NCBI GenBank assembly: GCA_029959085.1
Contig: JARWIR010000002.1
Location: 45,318,233-45,382,232, forward strand
DNA length: 64,000 nucleotides
Direction: 5' to 3'
Source: Nemophila menziesii
Lineage: Eukaryota > Streptophyta > Magnoliopsida > Boraginales > Hydrophyllaceae
The notes under the pieces were generated by a model that was given only the letters and a program-made list of their open reading frames with translations, made no database searches and was not told the DNA's origin. A program made the position numbers and the translations under genes. This document shows, piece after piece, positions 1 through 11,149 of this stretch; the stretch's first letter is position 1, and each line of letters starts with the position of its first letter.

Positions 1-811
1 TAAAAATTAACTTCAATATGTTGTGTTAACGTTGTTACAAAAGTAGAGGTTGTAACAAACGTAATAAACGTATAATCAGAAAAACACCAAACCAAAAATA
101 ATATTTCTCCACCTATAATCCAAAAAAGTTACAAGACAGCTAGAATGCAAAATGCTACCTAAAAACTATGTTTGAGCTGAGGATAGTATATGATAGCTAC
201 ATGTGTTCTATATAACAGAGTTGTAAATTGGATATCTAAATCGGCCTTTAAAGAAAGGTAATTCATAGTTTAGTGTTATGTCCTTGAAGAAGAGTATTCA
301 ATTTAGACATTTGAAGAAGAGCATTCAAATCTTTTTGAAGAAGGAATTTTGAAAGTAAAAATAACTACATGTAAGAAAGAGAGATGTGCTTCATTGGAAT
401 TAGATGTAAATCCCTGTAGCTACTCTCGTTCAAAAAAGAGAAATAAGCTTTTCATAACCTTCACTGAGTTGTGTACTTGCGTGTGTTGTGTGGGTGTGAT
501 GAGAAAGTAATTTTTCAATAATAGTCGCCGATGAGATTTTTTATTTTTTGTTCCAATTGGTGAGATTAGTTGTGTTGTGTATGTGAGTGTGTGATGAGTG
601 TTTTTCTATTTATCTAATTTTAATGATGAGCGTTTATTGGAGTTTTTTCTAGTGATTTCCTTTTTAGCAACATATATATGTTGTAGTTATTTCACAAATA
701 TTTTAATAGAGTTGAATATTTTTATTTTATTTTTAGGTAGAAGTTGTACTTAACGCTCTCCAAAATGAAAGAACACAATGTTGATCTTTTTTCATAGTTA
801 CAACATAAAAT

Positions 812-1069
812 TTAAATTTCTAAATACCATTTTAATATGGTATATATTAATTCAATTGGTGGAGTTATGACCAAGCATTTAGATCCAGATAATTCAGCTC
901 CCTTGCTTTTTTTTCTGCTCTCAAACGACCTCCAGAAGTTGTGTGTTTTAATTTTCCCAACAACAGTATTTATGTGATTATAAAGTGCCCACAATAGTAT
1001 TACCAATAAAAATTCTTGTTTGGTCCCAAATGCCTTCACCCCAGTGGTTGCACAATTATGTGCAGCCAC
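812..1069 (-). pseudogene. Unrecognised exon-like fragment (copy A)
   Basis: An open reading stretch on the minus strand contains a hydrophobic segment (FLLVILLWALYNHI) followed by a basic stretch (SFESRKK). The same stretch is present and open in copy B at 36,338-36,538, although the two ends differ. Hydrophobic-then-basic composition would suit a membrane-proximal exon, but I do not recognise the family. It lies on the same strand as the neighbouring exon-like pieces at 1,080-1,300 and 1,409-1,645 and may once have belonged to the same gene. Copy A has a ~760-bp deletion at about 865, inside this stretch, so its C-terminal part is a fusion across the breakpoint. Confidence 0.25.
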
Positions 1070-1079
1070 CGTAGTGCTT

Positions 1080-1300
1080 TTAATTATCTTTTTGGCCCCT
1101 ATAATTTTTGAGTTTTGGGGTTAACCCCTAAAAATTTATCCCCTAATATGTCAACTCTCCGAGCTTCGCTGATCAGCCCGAAAAATGCCTCTGACTGCAG
1201 CATATGCGTGTGTATGAATTACAGGGTCTGCATGTTTCAATTTTCCACGTCTCAAGTCCTCATTAACTCTACAAACCAGACCACTTAAATTACATATGTA
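1080..1300 (-). pseudogene. Exon-like fragment, frameshifted (copy A)
   Basis: This is the counterpart of the open frame at 36,576-36,815 in copy B. In A a 4-bp loss near 1,168 and a 1-bp gain near 1,118, with stop codons such as TAG and TAA in place of sense codons, break the frame. The comparison indicates that A is the more decayed copy. The family is not recognised. Confidence 0.3.
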
Positions 1301-1408
1301 ACACACATAAAACAAACAAAAAACACTAATTTTGTATAATTAAAACACTACTTCCATAGGTTTCTATTATAACTTCCTCCGCCGCAACATGGTTGATTGT
1401 ATAATTAA

Positions 1409-1645
1409 TTAATTAATATTCATATTCAAATTTTCGAAAAAATAGAAACTACCTCTATGAGCAAATGAATTTTTAAGTACTAACGGAAACCGAACCAAAT
1501 TATGGCCTTTGTCGGCTTCTTCTTTGTAAAACAAATATCCTTCATCTTGTTTACCAAGTTTGCAGTAAGCCTCCATTTTAGTGGTATATAAGTCTTTTCT
1601 AGTCAGCTTCATCTCATGCAAATCCACCACTTTAATCATACTCAA
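1409..1645 (-). pseudogene. Exon-like ORF, possibly PPR-like (copy A)
   Basis: This 78-codon minus-strand frame is conserved in copy B at 36,909-37,193. The central part (KMEAYCKLGKQDEGYLFYKE) resembles the helix-turn-helix spacing of a pentatricopeptide motif, with AYCK.GK.DE.. followed by a KGH turn. One motif is not enough to assign the family. The A and B copies differ by indels after that segment: A reads EEADKGHNL and B reads KKPTKAII. It lies immediately downstream, on the minus strand, of the OLA1-like exon but does not match the next OLA1 exon. Confidence 0.25.
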
Positions 1646-1719
1646 ACAAACAATAATATGGAAACTAAAAGTTATAAAAAGCTTTCTTTACAAATTTAAT
1701 TCTTCACCAAAAGCATAAC

Positions 1720-1810
1720 TTGAGATGAATTTCTTTAGTAATAACTTCAAAATCTCTCACTGGGTCCAAAATGTCATCAACATGAATAATATCTGGATCT
1801 TCAAATGCAT
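1720..1810 (-). pseudogene. OLA1/YchF GTPase exon fragment (copy A)
   Basis: On the minus strand an AG acceptor (TTTTAG) precedes a 91-bp exon that ends at a GT donor (CTCAA/GTTATG). It encodes [20 protein letters not shown] followed by EVITKE. This matches the conserved segment after the G domain of Obg-like ATPase 1 (YchF family), in which FEDPDIIHV and DPVRDLE are hallmark residues. OLA1 is a cytosolic ATP-hydrolysing, ribosome-associated P-loop protein. No P-loop, G3 or TGS region is visible around it, so this is a single stranded exon, probably carried here by a transposon or segmental duplication. Copy B retains the expected Val and Leu in [10 protein letters not shown], where A has Leu and Phe, so B is closer to the ancestor. 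Confidence 0.72.
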
Positions 1811-2658
1811 CTAAAATGTATAAAAAATAACTGACTAGCAATTACTTTAAGATAAATGATGAGGACACATTGAAATTTATAAAGTCAAAGACTAAGCTGT
1901 CAAAATGTATAAAGGTAAGGGACCTATCATAACTAAGAGTAACATAGAGCCCACTCCTTGAAATCAACACAATGTTGAGGGTTATGGTGCATACCCATTA
2001 GACCAAATCTACTAAAAAAATTCACATAGTCAATTTCACAAACATATAATAAACATACAGCTATTTTGTATCACTTTTTTATGAATCGATCTTTACCGGG
2101 CTCCTAATAATTTTTTTCGTAGGACAAATATTTCCATTAACTGTACCCTATACAATCATTCATGTATACAAAATATCCTATTCTCTGTAATTTACTCAAC
2201 ACATGAAATACATTAACGAAACCATATAAATGTAGGGATTAAATTTCACGTTAACATTAATTCTGAGCTTTGGAGGTTTTACTGCTTGTGTGTAATTTAT
2301 ACAAAGAGGCAGGTTACAATTCCAAAAGTAAAATATCATCATTATACAATTTTTCAGAATTATTTAAATTCAGTATAATTTATTACTTTTAAAAAAAACA
2401 AAATATTTTGACAATAGATTAAAAACATGATAATGGTTATGCAAATCGCGGCAAAGGAAATGAAATTACTGAAATTTTGTCTTATACAGCAATTTTTGAA
2501 TTATAGTTGTAGTGGAATGGATTGGACCTTATGTGCATAAAGTTTGTTAGTTCTGAACTTTTTAGATTAATCACCCATACATATATCTAATTTTTTTTAT
2601 GATATGAAAATATTTAACACATAAATGGGGATGTACCCAACCCTCAACTTAAAACTCT
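1811..2658. other. AT-rich spacer, nothing recognised
   Basis: This stretch has no credible exon, RNA or repeat other than its match in copy B (37,311-38,182). Copy B carries a short extra segment near 37,800 that A lacks. Confidence 0.6.
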
Positions 2659-2904
2659 GTGTTGTGTCGGAAAGCAATAAATTTAAGAGTTTACATTAAA
2701 CGGGTAATATACACGATTAAAGATGAGAAAGGTAAAGATAACATTACTCCACAGGTCAAGGTGGCTTACCGCGGACCTGTTTGGTTCAATTCTCTGGAAG
2801 GGGAAATGAAGATCCGGACTGGTAAGAATGACCATATTACCTGTTTCGGTTCCAGGTCCGGACAAACCGGTTCTGCCTTTTTTTATATACTTTGTTTGTA
2901 TTGA
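2659..2904 (+). other. GC-rich island, open on both strands (copy A)
   Basis: Against an AT-rich background, 2,745-2,880 is conspicuously GC-rich, with CCGCGGACC, ATCCGGACTGG and GGTCCGGAC. An 81-codon frame runs through it on the plus strand and a 60-codon frame on the minus strand. Both are also open in copy B (38,183-38,431). The near-inverted motifs GCGGACCTG and CAGGTCCGG lie about 75 bp apart. It could be an old insertion edge or an exon remnant. I do not recognise either translation. Confidence 0.3.
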
Positions 2905-5267
2905 ATTTTTTTAAACTATATTTGTACTGAATATTTTTTGTTAAGTGTTTTTTTGTATTGGCCTAGGATATAAAAACTAGCATTATATCATCATCATATA
3001 ATTTGCAAATATTTCTTTCAAAACATAAAAAGGAAATTGCACAACATTTAAATCCAGTACAACAACCATTCCTTGCATTTATTCCACTATAGCAAGTCTT
3101 GTAACAAGTAAAAAGAATCTCAATTGATTATGTGTTGCCACTACATATATACAACCTATAATTCACAAAGAATAAAGATAAGAATTACAACCTTCAAAAA
3201 ATAATAAAACAATGGTTGAGAGATTAACAAATCAGATAAAGATATGAAGATTTCCAATTACAGACTAAACTAAACCAATCAACAAAGTATTCTCTCTCAA
3301 TTGTTATCTAATATATTAATAGTAAAAAATTACATAAACAAATGATTCACAACTCTTTAATTTGTTAAGCACTGTTCTTGCCAAAAACATAGATAACAAG
3401 AACATGATATAAGTGAGAGAACTAAGAAAATAAAGAGGAAAAAAAACTAGCTCGTGGAATCGATGAGATCTAGTGGATCAGCTAAGTGACCAAAATTAAT
3501 TCAAGAATGTCAACGTAGAAATGATTGGTCCAAAAAACAATTTAACCCATTCCTTTACACTTTTGTTTTTCAGAAAATGAAAAAAAGGACCCCACATAAT
3601 TTAACAAATCAGAATATTAAGCCCCAAATTCTTTTTTCAAAAATTTCAAATATAACACCTTAGAAATTAAATAGTACTTTGAAAATTATAAACACTTACA
3701 ATTTAAAATAATAATGCAATGTCATCATAAAATCGCCTAAGGGCATTTTGGACCAAAAAAAACATCTCTTAAAAGTTTAGGGTTCCTTTTGTAAATTTTT
3801 AGAATTATAATCATTATTTCAAACACTTAAAAGAAGATGTTTTAAAGGGATTTTGGTCCAATTGAACCATTTTAGAAAACTTTGGGGCAATTTCATAAAC
3901 ATAGTTATCTACTATAAAGGTTTTTCATTATTTTTGTATTAAATAGAAGTTGATTTGCATTTTCCAAAACTTTAAACCCTTCAATTCTAAAACTCTTGTC
4001 AATTCAAAACATATTTCAACTACTTGATCAAAATCAGAGGGACTTATAGTGTAATTTATTTACCTCAATTTGAATTCGCAAAGTTCACAAAAATCTTAAA
4101 TTTTACTATCAAAATCTCATGAAATAACTTCTTATATGCTCAAATCATCTAAATCAAGCACTAGTTGTAACAATTTTACACAAAATATGGACTTTCGATA
4201 TATATTTTTGAAAAAACAAGACCTCAAAGTATAATTTTTGAAAATAAGTTATACTACTTTAAACAAATTCACCCAAAACAAGAACTAATCTATCAATTTC
4301 TCATTTTAAATTACCCTTAACACTTTGAATTACAATATAAATTTCTCAAAAAACCAGTGACTTATAGAATCATTTTCGAAACCAATATGTATTTCCCACA
4401 ACAAATTCACATAAATTGGAGATTAAGTGGATCAATTTCCCCTTAACTCATTGTATTACAATACATAATTCACAAAACCCAGTGACTTTGACTCTCAAAA
4501 TCTCATAAAACAGGTATTTATAGTATCAATTCACCTTAATCAAGCACCAATAGGATCAATTTAGTACAAAATATGGACTTTCCATATCAATTTCACAAAA
4601 TTAGGAACAATTTCGAATTGCACAAACAATTTTGCATAACACATGGGGCTAAAACAACAAATTTCATATAAACCAGAGAATTGAATTTTGAAAATCAAGA
4701 GTAACAAAATGAAAAGCATCCACAAAACACCAAACACAAATCATATAAACTAGGGATCAAAGCCATCTTCTTACCAACATAATCAGTAAATAAAACATCA
4801 ACAAGAACTCCCCTCTTCATCAACAAAACACCAATTCGACATGCATAGAAGCAAAACACATTTTATTATTAGAAAATATGAATAAAAATCAAAAAATAAG
4901 AAAATATAAATCTTAAATTATGGACTTACTTTACTATTTTCGAATTGAGACCCTATAATTACCAAAAAGAACAAATCCAAATACCCTCACAAAAAAATCA
5001 GTTTAAGGAAGCTCATCAGGAACCCAGAAAAGTAAGATAATTGAAGATAAAAGAATGTTTTTTACCACCATATCCACGAATTAGACAACCCATACACCAC
5101 CACCATAGCCATGTCTTATACAAACCGAAACCACCACCATAGCCACTAATTACTCAAGGCACCACCAACAATTAATTAATTTCTGAATATTGAAGATAAT
5201 AGACTTAATATAAGTTCATATGGAAATTGAATGGGAAAGGTGCTTTGGTGAAATGAATTAACTCGTG
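2905..5267. other. Long AT-rich spacer (copy A)
   Basis: This is about 2.4 kb of AT-rich DNA with many near-repeated phrases such as 'tatcaatttcacaaa' and 'acaaaatatggactttc'. The latter occurs twice, near 4,183 and 4,563, suggesting old local duplication. No coding signal was recognised. The copy-B match is 38,432-40,784. Confidence 0.55.
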
Positions 5268-5512
5268 GAGTAAATGGGGTAGGTGGGTTTGGGTGTATTG
5301 AATGAAATTGCAAGCAATGGGAGAGGGTAATGGGCGGGTTGGGTAATGTAAGGTATTAATATAAAAAAATTAAATACTTATCTGAGGGTAATGGGGCGGG
5401 TTGGGTAATGTAAGGTATTAATATAAAAAAATTAAATACTTATCTGTCCGGTTAGTTCGGGCGGATTTTTTTATAGGAATCATACCGATAACCGTTAGCC
5501 AACATGATCGGC
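5268..5512. repeat. Copy-A-specific segment with a 61-bp tandem repeat
   Basis: Here the two large copies stop matching. A has about 245 bp that B replaces with an unrelated ~120 bp (40,785-40,906), and the match resumes at GTTACCAACCCATCC. Inside the A segment a 61-62-bp unit starting GAGGGTAATGGG is repeated head to tail at 5,323-5,384 and 5,384-5,446. The copies are identical except for one extra G. Confidence 0.8.
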
Positions 5513-5675
5513 AGGTTACCAACCCATCCAAGTTGCGATCATGTTGTTGTGTTTGTCCCTTCACAAGCATGAGAAAAAAGTGATCTAGCTTGGTCTTAGT
5601 CTTTGCTTGGGTTTTGATAATTTTAGATTGTTCCTTCTCAATGTCATGCACTCGATCATGCACTAAATCTCTCAA
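5418..5675 (-). pseudogene. Charged coiled-coil ORF fragment, gag-like? (copy A)
   Basis: The minus-strand frame has a charged, heptad-compatible stretch (DIEKEQSKIIKTQAKTKTKL) followed by a Gln/His-rich part. This resembles the N-terminal coiled coil seen before the capsid region in some plant retrotransposon gag proteins, but no capsid or zinc knuckle is visible, so the assignment is tentative. The last ~20 codons come from the A-specific segment and are not part of the shared sequence. Copy B keeps the same core at 40,856-41,068. Upstream on the minus strand, further open pieces in shifting frames extend to about 5,985, suggesting a longer decayed reading frame. Confidence 0.35.
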
Positions 5676-6397
5676 AGTTTGTGTATATTCTCTTTTCCAT
5701 TTCGTTGTCTACTTCTTGAGGAGTTGTTGAAGACCCTCTATCATGATCCCATGGTGGTTGTGGCTTATTATTTTTTTTGGTTTGGTTGGAAATTCCTTCT
5801 TCACGATGGTTTCCTTTGGTGAAGTGGGTTCCTGGAGCTTTGGGTTTTGCTCATCCGGTTCCCTGGAGAAATACGTTCCCTTTTTTCCCTTAATAAAGAT
5901 TTCATCACCCTCAAACTATCCCTCATCTTCTTTCTTTCAAGCGTCAATGCGTTATTTCTATTTCTCATCTTAATCACTCAGAAAGATTCAAATATATGAA
6001 TAAACTCAGAATTTTCAAGTCTTCAAAGCAAGAGAAAAGTTTGATATCCGTGGTTATTACTGAATAATCTTGTTGAAAATAGATGTAATTTCACTCTTGA
6101 GTGTGTCTTGTATGAGCCTTAATCCTCAAAACTTGTTGTTTTTCATGTTTCAATGTTAGGGTTTCGAAGATTTTTGGGATTTATTAAGTGTGGTGGAGAT
6201 GTGTTTGTTGTTTTAAGGATGTCTAGTTTAATGGGATTTTATTATGGTGCAGTTTATTGGCGTAATAGAGGTGAAATTATTAATCTTCAATGGTATTCCG
6301 ATACATGTATAAGATGAAAAATGGTTATGGGGAAGGTGGGCGTAGGTTTAATGGAAAGGAAGACGCAAAAAAAGTTGACGTTTTATAGAGTTGCATC

Positions 6398-6503
6398 TTT
6401 AGGCACGCCAGGAAAAGCTTTAGGCGCGCCTAAAGAACTTTCCGTGATGTTCACGTGTAATTTAGGTTTAGGCGCGCCACAAAATTCTTTAGGTGCGCCT
6501 AAA
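6398..6503. repeat. Cluster of four TTTAGGCGCGCC palindromes (copy A)
   Basis: Within about 105 bp there are four near-copies of TTTAGGCGCGCCTAAA at 6,398, 6,419, 6,467 and 6,488. The second is a perfect 16-bp palindrome, and the first and fourth have one C/T-type change in the core. The whole cluster is preserved in copy B. Read as protein it gives LGAP repeats inside a 64-codon frame starting at 6,321, but that frame has no other coding character. A cis-regulatory or structural role is inference. Confidence 0.8.
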
Positions 6504-6519
6504 ATAAACTTCTAGCCTT

Positions 6520-7300
6520 TTGTAGTGGAAAATTGTTCTACAAATAGCTAAGATATTTTGTGATGCCTAATTCGTTTTGAAAATATGAGCCATTATGTAT
6601 AGCTAAAACTTATAGATGGCCTCTAAGGAATATCACCGCATAAACAACAATAACCACTTAGTGGCGGTCGACCCTGGAAAATGAAACTATTGTGATCTTA
6701 GAAGGAGGTAAAAGAAAATCTAGACACCACTCTGATTTTCTTTGATATCCTTGATTCGTTTTCCAGGCATCAAACATTTGCCTCATGTTATATGTAATGT
6801 TAGGAATCTATTAAAGAAAGACACCCACATTGTCTCCTAATTGGTATTTTCAACATACTATTCTTCAAGAGAATGGAATTTACTACTTCTTATCTAGATG
6901 TGGTAGGTGTAATTTAGTCCCGCAAATTTGAAATATTCTCCTTGTAATGTTTTTTGGAAAGTTAACACATACTAATTCAGGTAATGTGTGTGTATATAAA
7001 AAAAATAAACTACAGTTTTCTTAACATTAGATTTTTTTTAATTTTATACTATACCCTGTAAAACAAAGATAACTAAAAAGAAGGAAAATTAAAGTCGGAA
7101 GTTAAATGAAAACGTGTTTGGAGAGTTAAAATAATGATAATTTTTTGTTTTTATTTTCTATATTTTTCAAAATACTAATGAAAACCTGTTTGGATAGAGA
7201 AACTAAAAATAACTTTTTGAAAAATTAAATGAAACATTACTAGAAAGTGAAATCGAAGTTTTCCATATTTTCTAAAAATATTGAAACACAAGAACTGGAA
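6520..7300. other. Spacer without recognised content (copy A)
   Basis: This is AT-rich DNA. Near 7,100-7,215 the phrase 'tgaaaacctgtttgga' and relatives recur about 80 bp apart. No gene was recognised. The copy-B match is 41,911-42,700. Confidence 0.5.
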
Positions 7301-9232
7301 AATATTTTCACAAATTAAACAGGGTAATGAGTTTTATCTTTGCAAATGGATATTGCTGCTGCAAAAAAAGATAAGTTGTTTTTTAAATTTTTTTCCATGT
7401 TTTTATACCAAACCTTTGTTTTTTATAATTGCAAAAATTAACTAGTATATCGTAATTCTGTAATTTATTTGTCAAATTTTTTTTAATTTGATGTATAAAT
7501 TAAAATTTATTAGATACATTAAAATTATGGATTGCGATAAAAAAATCCTTGAGGGATTAGAATTGAATTTTTTGTCGTGACTATAAATTGATAAATTAAT
7601 TCAATTTTTGTTCTCTGTATTATCATAAGTCGTGTCTAAAAGGAATTACTAAATTAATTTGGAACATTAACTTTTACTTCCTCTATTTCCATTACTCTAT
7701 AAAAACACTCAATATTCTAATATTCACTTATCATTTTATTTTGAATTATATTTTTTATTCTTACATCCAAGGCCAATAGCGACTCAGATAAACAACCCTC
7801 TAGGTGCTTCAACCACTATAGGCATGATCAAACTATCTCTATCTCTGGTAATGTCTTTCCATAACCTATTTGAAGAGTTTGTGTAAGGCATTGGTCCAAC
7901 CCTCAATTGTGTAACTTTTTTTAAGCAAACACACACTATACTATAACTTCTCACATTCTCCATAAACATATCACAATCTTACAAAAAATCACACTTCCTT
8001 CTCGACAATATTTTCAAGCCAATGTATTGAACACATTTTGAATTCCCTTTCACACGCATGAACTCGAATTTAATTTTTACTTTATAATAGTATAAATGTA
8101 AAGCAATACACAAACATAACCATTTCCATGTCATCGCTCATATTATATAAATCCTAAATAATACTTGGTCAAGGGGAGAAAATGGTACTCGAATCATAAA
8201 CAAATCATCCTCTAATTTGTTGTCTCGTATTAGCCTAAGATTGTGCACAAAATGAACTACTCCAGCTATAGACCCTGCCTGGGAGAAAATACCACCCGCC
8301 AAGTTGTCCTTATATTATCTTCCAAGAAACATGTCGTGTTCATCTTTGTATACCCGTTTTTATCCATCGATCCTCAATTTTCTTTTGCCTTCCTTACATT
8401 CCACCCACGCACGCATACATCACCACACAGTCTCTATCCAGCACAACACATTTCTTTACCACTGCCATATGAAGATCATTATCCACCACTAATATCACTC
8501 ATACACAAACAACAAGAAGATATTGTCCAAGAAATTTTATGTAAATAGTCAATCTTTTGTAATGAAAATCCTAAAAACATTAACACAAAAACAGATTGGA
8601 AATTTATATAAACAGACTAATATTTTACCTTCAAACTCTTTTTTCCACTTTTCTATTTTCTCGAGGATTTCTACACTTTCAAAAAAATTATGATTTTTAG
8701 AATTCTTTTTGTAAGTAAGTATCAATTTCTATTATAATGAAACAAATTAGTTTTACAAACGGTTTATTGAGAAAAAATTAATACCTTTGAAGCTCTACTT
8801 AAACAAAACTACGCCGCCCCATTTTATGAATGGGCACAAGACTTGTTCATTTAGAGTGAAGGTATTCTTAACCATATGGCAAGTAACTCTAATCGCTAAA
8901 CTGAGAATACCAATACTAGGATAAGGGTAAAAAATTATTACCCTCGGATTAGTTTGGGCTTATCTCGGGATAAAATCAGGTTCACCTTGGTTGAAAGTAG
9001 TAAATAAATGCTTAAAATTCAACCTTTCTAAAATGAAAAAAATTAAAATAATAAGTATATTACACATTTCTAATATCAGTCTCGAGCATACCACTGAGCA
9101 ATCTAAATCTTCGATATGTTACACATTTTCTAATTTGACACTAATAAAATTAGATCTCAGTCAAATAAATTTATATTGGAAAGAATGTACTTCTCCAATA
9201 AAATTTAAAATAATTTGAACGAAAATATGAAA

Positions 9233-9382
9233 AACATAAAATTAAAAAATATCGCATAGTATATTTATTTTAAGACATAATATATAAAATCTAAAATAAT
9301 GATTAGGAACATAAAATTAAAAAATATCGCATAGTATATTTATTTTAAGACATGATATATAAAATCTAAAATAATGATTAGG
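9233..9382. repeat. 75-bp tandem duplication private to copy A
   Basis: A 75-bp unit starting AACATAAAATTAAAAAATATCG occurs twice head to tail, at 9,233 and 9,308. The copies differ at one base (ataatat versus atgatat). Copy B has a single unit at about 44,633-44,707, so the duplication arose after the large tandem duplication. Confidence 0.9.
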
Positions 9383-9780
9383 TTGGGAAAATCAAACATG
9401 GCTATTGAGATCAAATTTAATAATGTGACATTATATATGAAAAAAATTATATAAGTTGATAAAAAAATTTATATGTGAATTAAGACCTAAATTTGGTTAA
9501 ATTTATTTTCCTCTTAGGTTGGACTTCATTTGGTTGGACTCCTAATATTGCTCAACTCCACCATAGAAAAACCATACCCGTAGAATATATTATTTTAAAT
9601 TCTTTGAATCTTGAATTAGGCTTGGTTTGGATTTTAATCTCATGGGCTCAATTTTAAACCACTCTAACCATGTAAAATGATATTTTGTAGCCATTACATT
9701 TCATTTACAAAAGAAATTTTATTACTAAAGAACGAGACCTAGACAAGTAGTATTTCATTATTATCATACGGGTAAAACAT

Positions 9781-9897
9781 CCATCTAATATTGGATGGTC
9801 CAATATTTATATCACAACCATCTAGATTTTTTAACAAAACACATGTCACTATATGTGTATTAATATAATTGGTGTAATATCATCCAATATTGGATGG
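9781..9897. mobile_element. 117-bp element with palindromic terminal repeats (MITE-like)
   Basis: The element begins CCATCTAATATTGGATGG and ends CATCCAATATTGGATGG, so its ends are inverted repeats, and each end is itself close to a perfect palindrome around AATATT. The interior is AT-rich and non-coding. No clear target-site duplication is visible. In copy B (about 45,093-45,193) the left end is retained but most of the right end is deleted. A small non-autonomous DNA transposon fits this structure, but other origins are possible. Confidence 0.5.
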
Positions 9898-10214
9898 AAG
9901 AATTTTCCTTATCAAACATAGCCCACTGTAATGAGTTATAATGAAAAATAAAACCCAATAAAAACCTTATTAAACCAAACTTAAATATAAGCCTCATCTA
10001 GACAGCAAAACATAGATTTATAAACATAACCCTTACAAATCGCTTTTAACACCATCCCCATCACTGTGGAATCTTAACTTCTCCATCTTAAAACTTTAAT
10101 CTTTAACATCTCTTCATTATCAGATCTAATTTTTTTGCAACCCAAATACCCTCAGTAATCTTGTCTTCACTCAATTTTTTTTAAAAATCCGATCATTTCT
10201 TTCAATCTAAAATA

Positions 10215-10216
<2 letters not shown>

Positions 10217-10262
<46 letters not shown>
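10217..10262. repeat. (AT)n microsatellite, ~23 units
   Basis: There are about 23 uninterrupted AT units in copy A and only about 6 at the matching site in copy B (45,518-45,530). This marks post-duplication slippage. Confidence 0.95.
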
Positions 10263-10265
<3 letters not shown>

Positions 10266-11149
10266 TAATCTCTAGTTTCGCATTATAATATATAATATTT
10301 ATATAAGAAGAAAAGTAATTCATAATTGGTTGTTTCTTTCAATCCAAATTACATATGATTCCCTTATCTTTTTTTGGCTAAACATATTATTAAATATATA
10401 TTTGTATTCATCATTTTGTTTTGAAAATAGATTGTTTCTTTTAATCTATATGGTATACGAAAACAATTGCAAATACAATTTTGAAAATCTTATTTTCAAT
10501 TAATTGATTATGGAGAGTTTCAACAAATTACCCAATTAAGGTTTTTCATGATATCTAATGAAGAAGAATATGACTTTCTAGATGTATGTCATATTTTCAC
10601 TTGGCTTTTAACAAAAAAAAGTTAGATATCAAACTCAAATAAGCAATTTTTATGTTGTTATTTTATTTATATGATTAAGTCTAAATTTGTATACTGTTAA
10701 ATTCTTTCTCTTATAGACAATTATATTCTTGAGATGCTAAACCAAATTTTTCTATGATTGTTGTTTGGAATAATATGAATTCTATGTATATATATTATAC
10801 ACAAACATATAGGGGAGTGGTCAATTTAATTTAGTACAATACATTTTAATAAATTTTATACCATAAACTAATATTTGTACAGATTAATTGTTTATGATCT
10901 ATTTAAATTATTATAATTAAATTTTTGGACTTAGCTTTATTTAGATTTGTTGATAATCAGATGAATTGTTGTAATTAAACAAATTATATCTATTGAGCTT
11001 CATTAATAATTGATCCAATTTTAATTAGTACTAATCATAAAATTTTATTTATTGTTTAAAACAGATAAAAAGATTATTGGCCATTACATTTCAACACATA
11101 ATAACGTCCTTGTATTTGGTAAGTTTTATATCTCAAAAAAGGATCTCAA

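Larger units (their letters stand above)
7300..11148. repeat. Module X, copy X1 (copy A)
   Basis: This is a non-coding AT-rich block that recurs as a diverged paralogue at 21,080-24,715 (X3). Shared landmarks include 'aactagtatatcgtaattctgtaattt' (7,440 and 21,212), 'tatctctggtaatgtctttccata' (7,839 and 21,697), 'gtccttatattatcttccaag' (8,306 and 22,178) and 'gattatggag..tttcaacaaattacccaattaagg' (10,506 and 24,092). Its short frames, such as 8,243-8,548, have no recognisable family and low-complexity composition, so I do not call them genes. In A its right end is cut by the Athila-associated deletion. Confidence 0.8.

Noticed and set aside
5743..5973. 76-codon plus-strand ORF rich in Phe and Ser
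   Set aside because: It is antisense to the better-supported charged minus-strand reading, and composition is typical of a shadow frame.
6321..6515. Protein with LGAP repeats
   Set aside because: The repeats are a by-product of the GGCGCGCC palindromes. There are no other coding features and no homology that I recognise.
8243..8548. 101-codon ORF in X1, also open in copy B (43,640-43,948)
   Set aside because: Conservation is explained by the recent duplication. The equivalent in X3 (22,108-22,407) diverges in frame and sequence, and composition is low-complexity.
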